Shown in pieces: positions 9,621-17,347 of a stretch of 64,000 nucleotides of DNA (within the stretch, counting starts at the first letter, position 1; each line of letters begins with the position of its first letter). Source of the DNA: Chitinophagaceae bacterium (lineage in GTDB: Bacteria > Bacteroidota > Bacteroidia > Chitinophagales > Chitinophagaceae); the NCBI GenBank assembly GCA_017307755.1, contig JAFKGQ010000008.1, positions 452,230 through 516,229 of the forward strand, in the 5' to 3' direction. The notes beneath the pieces were generated by a model that was not told the origin of the DNA, did no database searches, and saw only the letters and a list, made by a program, of their open reading frames with translations. The position numbers and the translations under genes are program-made.

Positions 9621-10394
9621 ATGCGCATCTTTACCATCCTCTTTCTTCTTTTCTGTGGTCTGTGCCTGCATGTCCATGCGCAGACAGGCATCGGCACTAA
9701 TACGCCCGACGGCCATGCCATGGTGGATATCAGCTCCACACAAAAAGGTGTACTGCTCCCAAAACTCAACGCGGCACAGCAGACAGTACTTCAAGGTCTT
9801 CTTACATCCGCACAGACAGGCATGCTGATACTCGACTCCGTCAGCGGGAAGATCGTGTTCTGGACAGGCAGCGCTGGCACGGGCTGGAAGGACCTTTCTA
9901 CCCTCACCGTCACCGCCAGCAGCCCCCTCTCCGTCAGCAGCATCAATAATATAGCCCTCAACCCGGGGACCAGCGTAGGTGACCTCATCACCTGGGACGG
10001 CGTCAACTGGGTGAATATGCAGCCGGCCGTACAAAATTTCAATATCACCGTGGACAATCGGCAGCCTACTCTCACGCTCAACTACTGTATTGCTCTCCAG
10101 GGTATTTTCCCCAGCCGCAACGGGAACGAACCCTTTCTTGCAGAAATAGAACTGTTCAGCTTCAACTTCGCCCCCAAAGGTTGGACCCAGTGCAACGGAC
10201 AACTGCTGCCGATCAACCAGAACCAGGCCCTCTTCTCCCTCCTGGGCACGACCTACGGAGGCAACGGCCAGACCAATTTCGCCCTACCCAATCTCCAGGG
10301 CAGAGTGCCGATGCATTATGGTCAGGGCTCCGGGCTTTCCAATTTCACGCTGGGACAGACTGGCGGTGCGGAACAAAATACGATCACCCGATAA
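9621..10394 (+). CDS. Secreted phage-tail-collar-domain protein, paralogue 2
   Basis: A 257-residue paralogue of the preceding protein with the same order of parts: signal peptide (MRIFTILFLLFCG..., cleavage after HVHAQ), the TGIGTNTPDGHAMVDIS and STQKGVLLPKLNAAQ module, GDLITWDGVNWV, LNYCIALQGIFPSRNG, and a collar domain (GWTQCNGQLLPINQNQALF, LLGTTYGGNGQTNFALP, NLQGRVPMHYGQGSGL). It stops after GGAEQNTITR, the same alignment point as its neighbours. Gaps of 9 and 11 bases to the flanking paralogues indicate one transcript. Its start resembles that of paralogue 3 (MRIFTI), showing a recent tandem duplication. Confidence 0.85.
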   Translation: MRIFTILFLLFCGLCLHVHAQTGIGTNTPDGHAMVDISSTQKGVLLPKLNAAQQTVLQGLLTSAQTGMLILDSVSGKIVFWTGSAGTGWKDLSTLTVTASSPLSVSSINNIALNPGTSVGDLITWDGVNWVNMQPAVQNFNITVDNRQPTLTLNYCIALQGIFPSRNGNEPFLAEIELFSFNFAPKGWTQCNGQLLPINQNQALFSLLGTTYGGNGQTNFALPNLQGRVPMHYGQGSGLSNFTLGQTGGAEQNTITR

Positions 10395-10405
10395 ATAATT
10401 TGCTC

Positions 10406-11167
10406 ATGCGCATTTTTACCATCATTCTTTTTCTTTTTATCCGGACAAATGTAATGGGTCAGCAAAGCATAGGTATCGGCACCAACACCCCTGATCCCAA
10501 TGCCGCGCTTGATATCAGGAGCACGACCAAAGGGGTGCTGATACCTTCTCTTACCACCGCCCAGCAAAACACCCTGGCCTCTATGCTCACCTCCGCGGAA
10601 GCAGGTATGCTCGTGACCGATGCGGCCACAGGCAAGCCGGTCTATTGGAACGGCAGCTCCTTTCAGCCCTTCGTCACTTCCAATACACCCACGGCGGCGG
10701 CCCCTTTAAGTCTTACTGCCAATAATCTTGCCCTCAATGCGGGTACAGCCGCAGGCGACCTGCTCACCTGGGATGGCAACAATTGGGTGAATGCGCAGCC
10801 TGTCGTCCAGCATTTCAGTATCCAGGCGGATAATCGGCAGCCTTGGCTGACCATGAATTACGTTATCTCTCTTTTCGGCATCTTCCCTACCCAAAATGGC
10901 AGTCAGCCCTTCGTGGGAGAGATCGATCTGATGGGCTGCAATTTTGCACCCAACGGCTGGGCCTTTTGCAATGGACAGTTGCTCTCGATCACGTCGAATG
11001 AGGTCCTGTTCCAGCTGATAGGCACCACCTACGGGGGGGATGGACAGTCTACATACGCCCTGCCCGATCTGAGAGGCAGAACGCCTTTACACATGGGGTC
11101 CAATGGGGTTAGCAACTATACCATCGGCGAGGTCACCGGCCAGGAAACAAAAACCTTCTCGCACTAA
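10406..11167 (+). CDS. Secreted phage-tail-collar-domain protein, paralogue 3
   Basis: A 253-residue protein. I chose the ATG at 10406, 11 bases after the previous stop, because it gives a signal peptide (MRIFTIILFLFIRTNVMGQ); the frame is also open further upstream, but that part overlaps paralogue 2. Parts in order: SIGIGTNTPDPNAALDI, STTKGVLIPSLTTAQ, GDLLTWDGNNWV, a variant linker (MNYVISLFGIFPTQNG), and a collar domain (GWAFCNGQLLSITSNEVLF, LIGTTYGGDGQSTYALP, DLRGRTPLHMG). It ends after TGQETKTFSH at the same point as the other two. It is the most divergent of the three. Confidence 0.85.
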   Translation: MRIFTIILFLFIRTNVMGQQSIGIGTNTPDPNAALDIRSTTKGVLIPSLTTAQQNTLASMLTSAEAGMLVTDAATGKPVYWNGSSFQPFVTSNTPTAAAPLSLTANNLALNAGTAAGDLLTWDGNNWVNAQPVVQHFSIQADNRQPWLTMNYVISLFGIFPTQNGSQPFVGEIDLMGCNFAPNGWAFCNGQLLSITSNEVLFQLIGTTYGGDGQSTYALPDLRGRTPLHMGSNGVSNYTIGEVTGQETKTFSH

Positions 11168-11177
11168 CGCCTTATTT

Positions 11178-12887
11178 ATGACAGCAGCGACCTTTTGTTT
11201 CTCCATCATCCTGACGGCGACGATCCCCGACTCCAACTCTATCCCCCTTATGTCCAATGACCGGGTATGGGAAGCCATCCACCTGAAAGAGGTGGCTCAT
11301 TTCGCTCATCTGAAAACTCCCGTAAAAATAGCCGTCATCGACGACGGCTTTGACATCGACAACCCCCTCTGGGCCTCGCATATCGCACACAATGCCGGAG
11401 AGATCCCCGGTAACGAGATCGACGATGATCACAATGGTAAGATAGACGACTACCAGGGCTGGGACTTCGGGGACAACGACGAAGACACCAAACCCCAGAA
11501 GAACCTGCTGGACAAAGAATCACATGGCACAAGAGTGCTGGGGGTATTTTGGCAAACGCTGCAGGAACTGGCTTCGGACGACCTCTCCCCCGTCCTTATC
11601 TTGCCCATCAAGGCGGTGTCCGATAAGAAAATGAATAACTATCTAAAAGAAGGATACAACGGTATCGCCTATGCGATAGAGCAAAAGGCGGACATCATCC
11701 TTTGTAGTTGGAGCGGTCCTATGATCGCCCCGGAAGAAAGGGCCCTGCTGGAGAAAGCCAGAAAGGCCGGCATCATGGTCATTGCCGCAGCAGGTAACTT
11801 TTATGCCATGCAACCCATGTATCCCGGCGCCGTACCCTCTGTCATGAACGTTGCGGCCCTGGACAGGACGGGCAGGAAATTGCATATTTCTAATTACGGG
11901 ATGTTCGTGGACATTTCCGCGCCCGGCGACTCATTGCTGAGCTATGACCCGTACCAAATGACTCCCACCGCCTATCTGTCCGCTACCTCCGCGGCTACAC
12001 CCGTCGTCGCTGCCGTCGTCGCCGTCATCAGGTCAGCCTATCCCGGTCATTCCATTGCCGACATAGAACGTATCTTGAAAAATACGGCCACGCCCCTGGA
12101 GCCGGACAACCCGTTGTATGCAGGCAACCTGGGCTCCGGTATGATAAATGTAGCCGGCGTCAAACACCAGCTGGAGAACGAATCTGCCACGGACGCCGCC
12201 GCCCCCGATACATCCGCCTTCCGGCAGCCCAAGGCGTTTGTAGACCTGGATGGTCTAAACAAACATCAACCCACGCGCATCATCCCCTACGGCAGGTACA
12301 AGAACTTCAAATTGTTCCTCCCCGCCGCCTCATATGAGGCATTCCTTACGGCGCCGGATATACGCGTACGGTGCTTCCGGGACGGGAATAGCTACGACAC
12401 CGTTGTCCGCCGGCTACGGCTGAAGTACCCCCTCGTAATGGAAGGCGATTCTATCCATCTCTTCTCTCTCTGGGAGAGAACGCCGACGCATCATAAAGTC
12501 TGGTATTATTACGAGGTTGCCACTGTCGACTCCAGTACCCTTTTCTGCGGCGGGGTCACCACCGCGATCACAGGCAAACAGGGCATCCTGGAGGATGGCA
12601 GCGGCGATAGCAGCTATACAGGCCGCAATGATTGCAAATGGCAGATCACCGTTAGTCCCGGCAAAAGGATCCGGATAAATTTCACACGATTTGACACCGA
12701 GCCCAAGCTGGACCAGGTGTATATTTTTAATGGCAATAGTACCAAGGACCCCATCCTTGCCATTTTCAGCGGTCATAACATTCCGCCCTCCATCAAGAGT
12801 TGGGGGAACACCGTGCTCATCTGGTTCCTCACGAGCGAGGAGAATAACTTCGGCGGCTGGGAACTACATTATAATGAAGAAGATTAA
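11178..12887 (+). CDS. Subtilisin-like (S8) serine protease with C-terminal CUB domain
   Basis: A 569-residue protein starting at the ATG 10 bases after the collar triplet. The S8 catalytic triad is complete: Asp55 in AVIDDGFD, His116 in SHGTRV, Ser271 in SATSAATPVV, with the oxyanion Asn in AAAGN near residue 207. DDDHNGKIDDYQGWDFGDND looks like a calcium-binding loop. The last 100 residues form a CUB-like domain: FCGG, WQITVSPGKRIRINFTRFD, VYIFNG and a NNFGGWELHY end. A hydrophobic N-terminus may be a signal peptide but has no clear cleavage site, and there is no long propeptide or T9SS sorting domain. It probably acts outside the cytoplasm on its operon partners or external protein; that is inference. 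Confidence 0.88.
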   Translation: MTAATFCFSIILTATIPDSNSIPLMSNDRVWEAIHLKEVAHFAHLKTPVKIAVIDDGFDIDNPLWASHIAHNAGEIPGNEIDDDHNGKIDDYQGWDFGDNDEDTKPQKNLLDKESHGTRVLGVFWQTLQELASDDLSPVLILPIKAVSDKKMNNYLKEGYNGIAYAIEQKADIILCSWSGPMIAPEERALLEKARKAGIMVIAAAGNFYAMQPMYPGAVPSVMNVAALDRTGRKLHISNYGMFVDISAPGDSLLSYDPYQMTPTAYLSATSAATPVVAAVVAVIRSAYPGHSIADIERILKNTATPLEPDNPLYAGNLGSGMINVAGVKHQLENESATDAAAPDTSAFRQPKAFVDLDGLNKHQPTRIIPYGRYKNFKLFLPAASYEAFLTAPDIRVRCFRDGNSYDTVVRRLRLKYPLVMEGDSIHLFSLWERTPTHHKVWYYYEVATVDSSTLFCGGVTTAITGKQGILEDGSGDSSYTGRNDCKWQITVSPGKRIRINFTRFDTEPKLDQVYIFNGNSTKDPILAIFSGHNIPPSIKSWGNTVLIWFLTSEENNFGGWELHYNEED

Positions 12888-14340
12888 ACTCGATACTATG
12901 CGATATATATCCGTCATGCTCCTGATCGTCGTCGTACATGCCGGCGCCAGGGCTCAGATCTACAACACTGGTATCCTGCATATCAGTAGTGGCACCACTC
13001 TCAGCTCCATGGGTAATTTTACCAATACGTCTTCGGCCGACTATCTCAACAATGGGTCCATGTATATCAGCGGGAACATCGTCAACGATCAGGCCTCTTT
13101 GCCCGCCGGCACAGGCGTCACCTTTCTGAACGGGACTTCCCCCCAAACCCTGGGCGGGGCCGCCGACTTCAGGACATTTTCTCTCACCATGAATAATGCG
13201 TCCGGTCTGACCCTTTCCAGAAGACTGGGCATCGGGGATGGGGCGGCCGGTACACTTACCTTTCTGGCAGGGACGATAACGACCGGCACCAATACCCAGG
13301 ACGTTTATTTCTATCCCGGCTCCGGCTACACCGGATTTGACGCCACTCATAATATCATCGGGTTTGCGACCAAGAGTGGTAATTCTGATTTTACTTTTCC
13401 CATCGGGGACGGCAGTCACCAGGCGGATATAGACCTCACTGCTTTGTCCGGCACTGCGGATTTCCAGGTGATCTATGCCGGTACTCCTTACAGCACCTAC
13501 ACCATCTCATCACCCCTCACCAGCGTCTTCAAAAAGGAATGGTGGGATATCCAGCGCATAGCCGGTTCGGCCACGGCCAAAGTGACCCTCAAATGGGACG
13601 ACACCCGTAATACGCTGAATCATACCGACCCTACTCATTTGACGGTAGCACATTTCACAGGCGGCTCCTGGCATTCCGAGGGGGGCTCCAGCTCAGATCC
13701 CATGAGCAGCAGCACGGGCAGCGTCGGTCCTTCTGGCGATGTTTCCAGCTTTAGCCCCTTTGCCATCGGGAGCACCACTGTCGCCTTACCCATCATACTG
13801 AGCTCCTTCACCGTCACCGGCAAGGATTGCCGGGCAGCGCTTGCCTGGCATACCGCCACGGAAGAAAATGCCGCCGGTTTTGAGATACAGCAAAGCACCA
13901 ACGGCATTGACTATACGGAGCTTGCCTATATGTCCGCCAAAGGCGCCCCTTCCGACTATGCACTCAGCGTCACCCAGGACACGCGTCAGGCATGGTATCG
14001 CCTCCGCATGGTGGACCTGGACGGCAAAAGCGTCTATAGCACCGTGGCAGGTCTGCAGCTGGATTGTATGCAGGAAAACCTGGAAGTCTATCCCAACCCA
14101 TCCGAGCCGGGGAGTGTCATGACAGTCAGGCTCACCTCGCCGGTGGACCGCGGCAATGTCACATTACAGGTATTCGATATGACGGGGAAAATGGTTTATA
14201 GCACCGGTGTGCAGGTGAGTGATGGCGTCAACAACTATACACTCCCAACTTCCGCATGGGCGCCGGGCGCTTATTTTGTGCTGGTCACCGGCAATGGTTG
14301 GAAGAGTCCTCATGCAAACTTCCTCTTGCGAAGGAACTGA
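12874..14340 (+). CDS. T9SS type A sorting-domain protein (collar/protease operon)
   Basis: About 488 residues from the ATG at 12874, which overlaps the protease gene by 14 bases; an alternative ATG at 12898 would avoid the overlap and still give the signal peptide (MRYISVMLLIVVVHAGARAQ). The middle is a Gly/Ser/Thr-rich beta-strand region with no family I recognise. ALAWHTATEENAAGFEIQQS is the fibronectin-like segment often seen before T9SS sorting domains, and the C-terminus (LEVYPNPSEPGSVMTVRL... APGAYFVLVTGNGWKS) is a type A sorting domain. Its last 31 bases overlap the convergent gldFG gene. It is the probable surface cargo of this operon. Confidence 0.82.
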   Translation: MKKIKLDTMRYISVMLLIVVVHAGARAQIYNTGILHISSGTTLSSMGNFTNTSSADYLNNGSMYISGNIVNDQASLPAGTGVTFLNGTSPQTLGGAADFRTFSLTMNNASGLTLSRRLGIGDGAAGTLTFLAGTITTGTNTQDVYFYPGSGYTGFDATHNIIGFATKSGNSDFTFPIGDGSHQADIDLTALSGTADFQVIYAGTPYSTYTISSPLTSVFKKEWWDIQRIAGSATAKVTLKWDDTRNTLNHTDPTHLTVAHFTGGSWHSEGGSSSDPMSSSTGSVGPSGDVSSFSPFAIGSTTVALPIILSSFTVTGKDCRAALAWHTATEENAAGFEIQQSTNGIDYTELAYMSAKGAPSDYALSVTQDTRQAWYRLRMVDLDGKSVYSTVAGLQLDCMQENLEVYPNPSEPGSVMTVRLTSPVDRGNVTLQVFDMTGKMVYSTGVQVSDGVNNYTLPTSAWAPGAYFVLVTGNGWKSPHANFLLRRN

Positions 14341-16763
14341 TAAAGATAGCCGCCTGCGATCACCAGCAGGATGGGCAGCCCTATATTGATAAACTGCCAG
14401 AAAGATCGGTCCGCCTCTACCTTGGCGGGATCCAATAGACGCAGGGTAAAGTCCTTGCTGCGTGTCTCCAGGATGCCGGAGGGATTTACCAGGTATTCGA
14501 TACAGTTCTCGACAAAATCCTGGTTGGCAAACTGGTAGTTGATATCCTTGCTGTATCCCATCGGCAAAGGCCCACGCTGCGGGATCACCTCATTCATCAT
14601 AATATCGGCATCCCCCATCACGATGACACGGGAAGGTTTTTCCGCCACAGACAGGAAAGGCTGTTTGTACACGTTCGCCAGACTGTCTGCTACAGCCGTC
14701 CCGACCCGGCCCGCGAATAAAGAATTGAATTTCCCTTCCAGCAACATGGCCACCGGAATGTTCGGCGTATTAAAAATGCGGGGGTCGTTCGCCTGTTTGG
14801 CGCTTTCAAACGAGATGAGCGCGGGCGTATTGATGATCCGGCCATTCGCGGAAGTTTGCAGCAGCACCGTCTTTGTAATACCAGGCGCTTTCACCGTATC
14901 TATGGAACCCGCAAACTTCGCGTATACAGGGTCCAGGTTCTTGGAGATGGGATGGGTGAGACTGCCGTTCAGCAGGGGGAAATAAGGCCAGGAGAGCAGC
15001 TGCATATCCGGCTTGCCTCCACTGGCGCCCACCACCATGTTCAGACTGGCGCATTGCATCGACAACACCAGGTCCTGTTGCAGCCGGACGCCATATTTAA
15101 AGAAAAGATCTTCCAGTTCCAGCCCCCTGTCATAGGCTATAGTCTGCTGATTATCCCGCAGACTATCCATCTCCGCATACAACTCGTCGACAGCCCATAT
15201 CAGCTGACCGCCATGCATCACATATTGGTCCAGGGACAGCTTCTCCCTGTCCGTAAACTTCTTCGTGGGCTTTACAACGATCAGGGCGTCAAATTGCTGG
15301 GGGATCACAGGAACGCTGTCCAGCCGGACGATGCCAAATCTGTAGTTGGACCGCAATCCCTGTATAAGGTTATATACGCTAAAATCCAGCGGCTCACCGT
15401 TGCCCACGACATAGCCGACGGCCGGCACCTGCTTACGGGTGATCTTGTCGATGGCGCTGCCAAACTTGTATTCCAGCAGGGTTTCTGCATTTGTATACAA
15501 CAGCTCTTCCGGCTGGCCTTCCTGACCTACCTGCACGCCTTGCAAAAGGTCTACGGGGAATATCTTATTCTTATAATGCACGATGGCGCCCGGTATGACG
15601 ATGCGCTGACTCTGTTCTTCGCCTTTTTTGGATTGGGCCACCTGTGTCTTTGGTTGAATGCCGATGCGACGCAACGAATCCAGGATTGTCCCCTTCGTAG
15701 AATCATCCTGCCCGGCCAGGGGATCGACCATCTTCACCCGGACGCGGCCATCGGAATAATCATTGAATTCCTGCAGCAGCTCCTGCGCACTTTTTGAGAG
15801 TTTTTTGATCCCTGCCTTCAGGTCGCCCTGAAGAAAAAATTCTACTTCGATATTGTCGTCCAGACGGCTTAACAGCTCCCTGGTGGGTTTACTCAACGTA
15901 TAACGTTTCTCCTGGGTAAGATCGAGACGGTAGTGAAGGTAGCCGGCCGCCAGATTGATGACGAGCAGGGCGATGACCAGCCCCAGCCAGCCCAACTTCC
16001 GGCCTGTCCCCGTTGCCCCCCCCTTCCTCCCCCGTCCCTGGATCTTCCGCGCCAGGTTCCTGCTGGTCAGTGACAACAATAAGACGATAATGCTAAAAAA
16101 ATAAATGATATCCCGGCTATCCACCACACCGCGGCTGATGCTGCGGTAATGGAAGTCGATGCCGATCATTTCAATATAGTAATCCGCGCCGGCGGCAAAT
16201 ACAGGGAGGGCGCTGATGGCATTAAACCCGCTGTACAGGAGGAAGCAAGCAAAGGCGGCGGCGATAAAAGCCACCACTGCATTGCCGGTCCAGCTGCTGC
16301 AGAGGACGCCAATAGATGTAAAGACAGCGCAGAGGAACACCAGGCCGATGTAGCTGCCGATGGTGGCGCCCACATCGATACCGCCCTGACCCGACAACCG
16401 CTGGATCGTAAGAAAATACAGGAGAGTGGGTATAAGCGCGATGACCGCCACCAGCAGACTGGCCAGGTATTTTCCCAGCACTAACTGTGTTCTGCTGAGG
16501 GGAATGGTCTGCAGGATCTCAAAGGTCCCCATCCGGAATTCTTCGGATAAGCTCCGCATGGTGATGGCAGGGATAAGGAGCAGCAGGATCCAGGGAGCCA
16601 GTTCAAAGAATTTGTCCAGAGTGGCATAGCCATATGTCAGGACATCCGTGTCCGGAAAGACGAACAGCAGAAGACCATTTAACAACAAAAAAACGATGAT
16701 GGCTATATAACCCGTTAGATTACTGAAGCTTTGACGAAGTTCTTTTTTAGCTACTGCCCACAT
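14310..16763 (-). CDS. gldG: GldF-GldG fusion, gliding-associated ABC transporter permease and substrate-binding protein
   Basis: About 817 residues from the ATG at 16763 (MWAVAKKELRQSF); the frame is also open further upstream. Residues 1-245 form an ABC-2 permease of the GldF type: six hydrophobic segments with EEFRMGTFEILQTIPLSR between the second and third. After a basic linker (KIQGRGRKGG) comes a GldG-type part: one membrane segment, then YLHYRLDLTQEKRYTLSKPT, FFLQGDLKAGIKKLS, the GldG/intraflagellar-transport-like domain, and a C-terminal membrane anchor. In Flavobacterium johnsoniae gldF and gldG are separate genes and, with gldA (not seen here), are linked to gliding. The fusion shows no internal stop. 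Its 3' end overlaps the convergent gene by 31 bases. Confidence 0.88.
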   Translation of the reverse strand: MWAVAKKELRQSFSNLTGYIAIIVFLLLNGLLLFVFPDTDVLTYGYATLDKFFELAPWILLLLIPAITMRSLSEEFRMGTFEILQTIPLSRTQLVLGKYLASLLVAVIALIPTLLYFLTIQRLSGQGGIDVGATIGSYIGLVFLCAVFTSIGVLCSSWTGNAVVAFIAAAFACFLLYSGFNAISALPVFAAGADYYIEMIGIDFHYRSISRGVVDSRDIIYFFSIIVLLLSLTSRNLARKIQGRGRKGGATGTGRKLGWLGLVIALLVINLAAGYLHYRLDLTQEKRYTLSKPTRELLSRLDDNIEVEFFLQGDLKAGIKKLSKSAQELLQEFNDYSDGRVRVKMVDPLAGQDDSTKGTILDSLRRIGIQPKTQVAQSKKGEEQSQRIVIPGAIVHYKNKIFPVDLLQGVQVGQEGQPEELLYTNAETLLEYKFGSAIDKITRKQVPAVGYVVGNGEPLDFSVYNLIQGLRSNYRFGIVRLDSVPVIPQQFDALIVVKPTKKFTDREKLSLDQYVMHGGQLIWAVDELYAEMDSLRDNQQTIAYDRGLELEDLFFKYGVRLQQDLVLSMQCASLNMVVGASGGKPDMQLLSWPYFPLLNGSLTHPISKNLDPVYAKFAGSIDTVKAPGITKTVLLQTSANGRIINTPALISFESAKQANDPRIFNTPNIPVAMLLEGKFNSLFAGRVGTAVADSLANVYKQPFLSVAEKPSRVIVMGDADIMMNEVIPQRGPLPMGYSKDINYQFANQDFVENCIEYLVNPSGILETRSKDFTLRLLDPAKVEADRSFWQFINIGLPILLVIAGGYLYQFLRKRKFA

Positions 16764-17076
16764 GTGCGCGAAAATAAGCGATATAACGATGGGATGTATA
16801 TCGCCAGTATCACCGTGACTTAAATTCACTTACACAATATATAATCTTAACCTTCGTTTATCACCAGCACCTTAATTTGACCAATTTTTACCCCTGACAT
16901 TTATTGCACCCTTTTGAATCGTGGTTCATTGCCCGCTGTGTCCGGCTGTTGCCCCAAAGGAGCAGCTTATCACCTGGTAATGTCCCGAAAGGCAATGTCA
17001 TATTATAAATGATCTAAATGTGGAAAAAATCTAAAATAACCTATGCAAAAAAACGCATCGAAATGAAAGTAATACT
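16764..17076. other. AT-rich intergenic region upstream of gldFG
   Basis: Part of a 584-base gap between gldFG and iscS, both on the minus strand. The segment next to gldFG should hold its promoter. I see no convincing coding frame; short stretches such as CCCGAAAGGCAATGTC could form weak hairpins. The right part of the gap contains the candidate small RNA described separately, and 17197-17347 shows only AT-rich sequence. Confidence 0.5.
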
Positions 17077-17196
17077 TATATTCGCATACTCAGATTGAAC
17101 CAACCTCCTGTCGAAAAAATATTATGGTTAGGTAATTAAAAGAAATTTAACCGAAACCAACTGCATGAAAGATCCGCCCTGTAAGGCGGGTTTTTT
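17077..17196 (+). ncRNA. Candidate small RNA (promoter-like box to terminator, no gene)
   Basis: A promoter-like TATATTCG (17077-17084, compare TAnnTTTG) is followed about 90 bases later by a strong intrinsic terminator on the plus strand. No plus-strand gene lies in the gap; both flanking genes are on the minus strand. The interval contains GGTTAGGTAATTAAAAG... ATTTAACC, able to fold as a hairpin, and AACCAACC that could pair with the GGTTAGGT segment. I do not recognise a known RNA family. The only ATG near the end runs into the terminator. Existence of the transcript is inference. Confidence 0.35.
17174..17196 (+). terminator. Intrinsic terminator, plus strand
   Basis: Stem CCGCC/GGCGG with loop CTGTAA followed by G and six T. 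On the minus strand no T-run follows the hairpin, so it is directional and does not serve iscS, which ends at 17348. Confidence 0.75.
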
Positions 17197-17347
17197 ACTT
17201 TATACCCATTTACAACCTCCCTTTTTATTCCCCAAAAACCAGCCGGACTTCCGTTGCAAACAACATATTATAAATAATCGCCACTATCGAATTATAATTA
17301 TTTATATTTATTCAAACCCCCTTCATTTCTTACTCACAACCAGCTGG

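Noticed and set aside
8841..11167. Prophage tail genes
   Set aside because: Although the collar domain is named after phage tails, each protein has a Sec signal peptide and a Bacteroidota N-terminal module, and no capsid, terminase, integrase or lysis genes are near.
12691..12873. An N-terminal extension of the T9SS protein at 12874
   Set aside because: The frame is open but overlaps the CUB domain of the protease and would bury the signal peptide.
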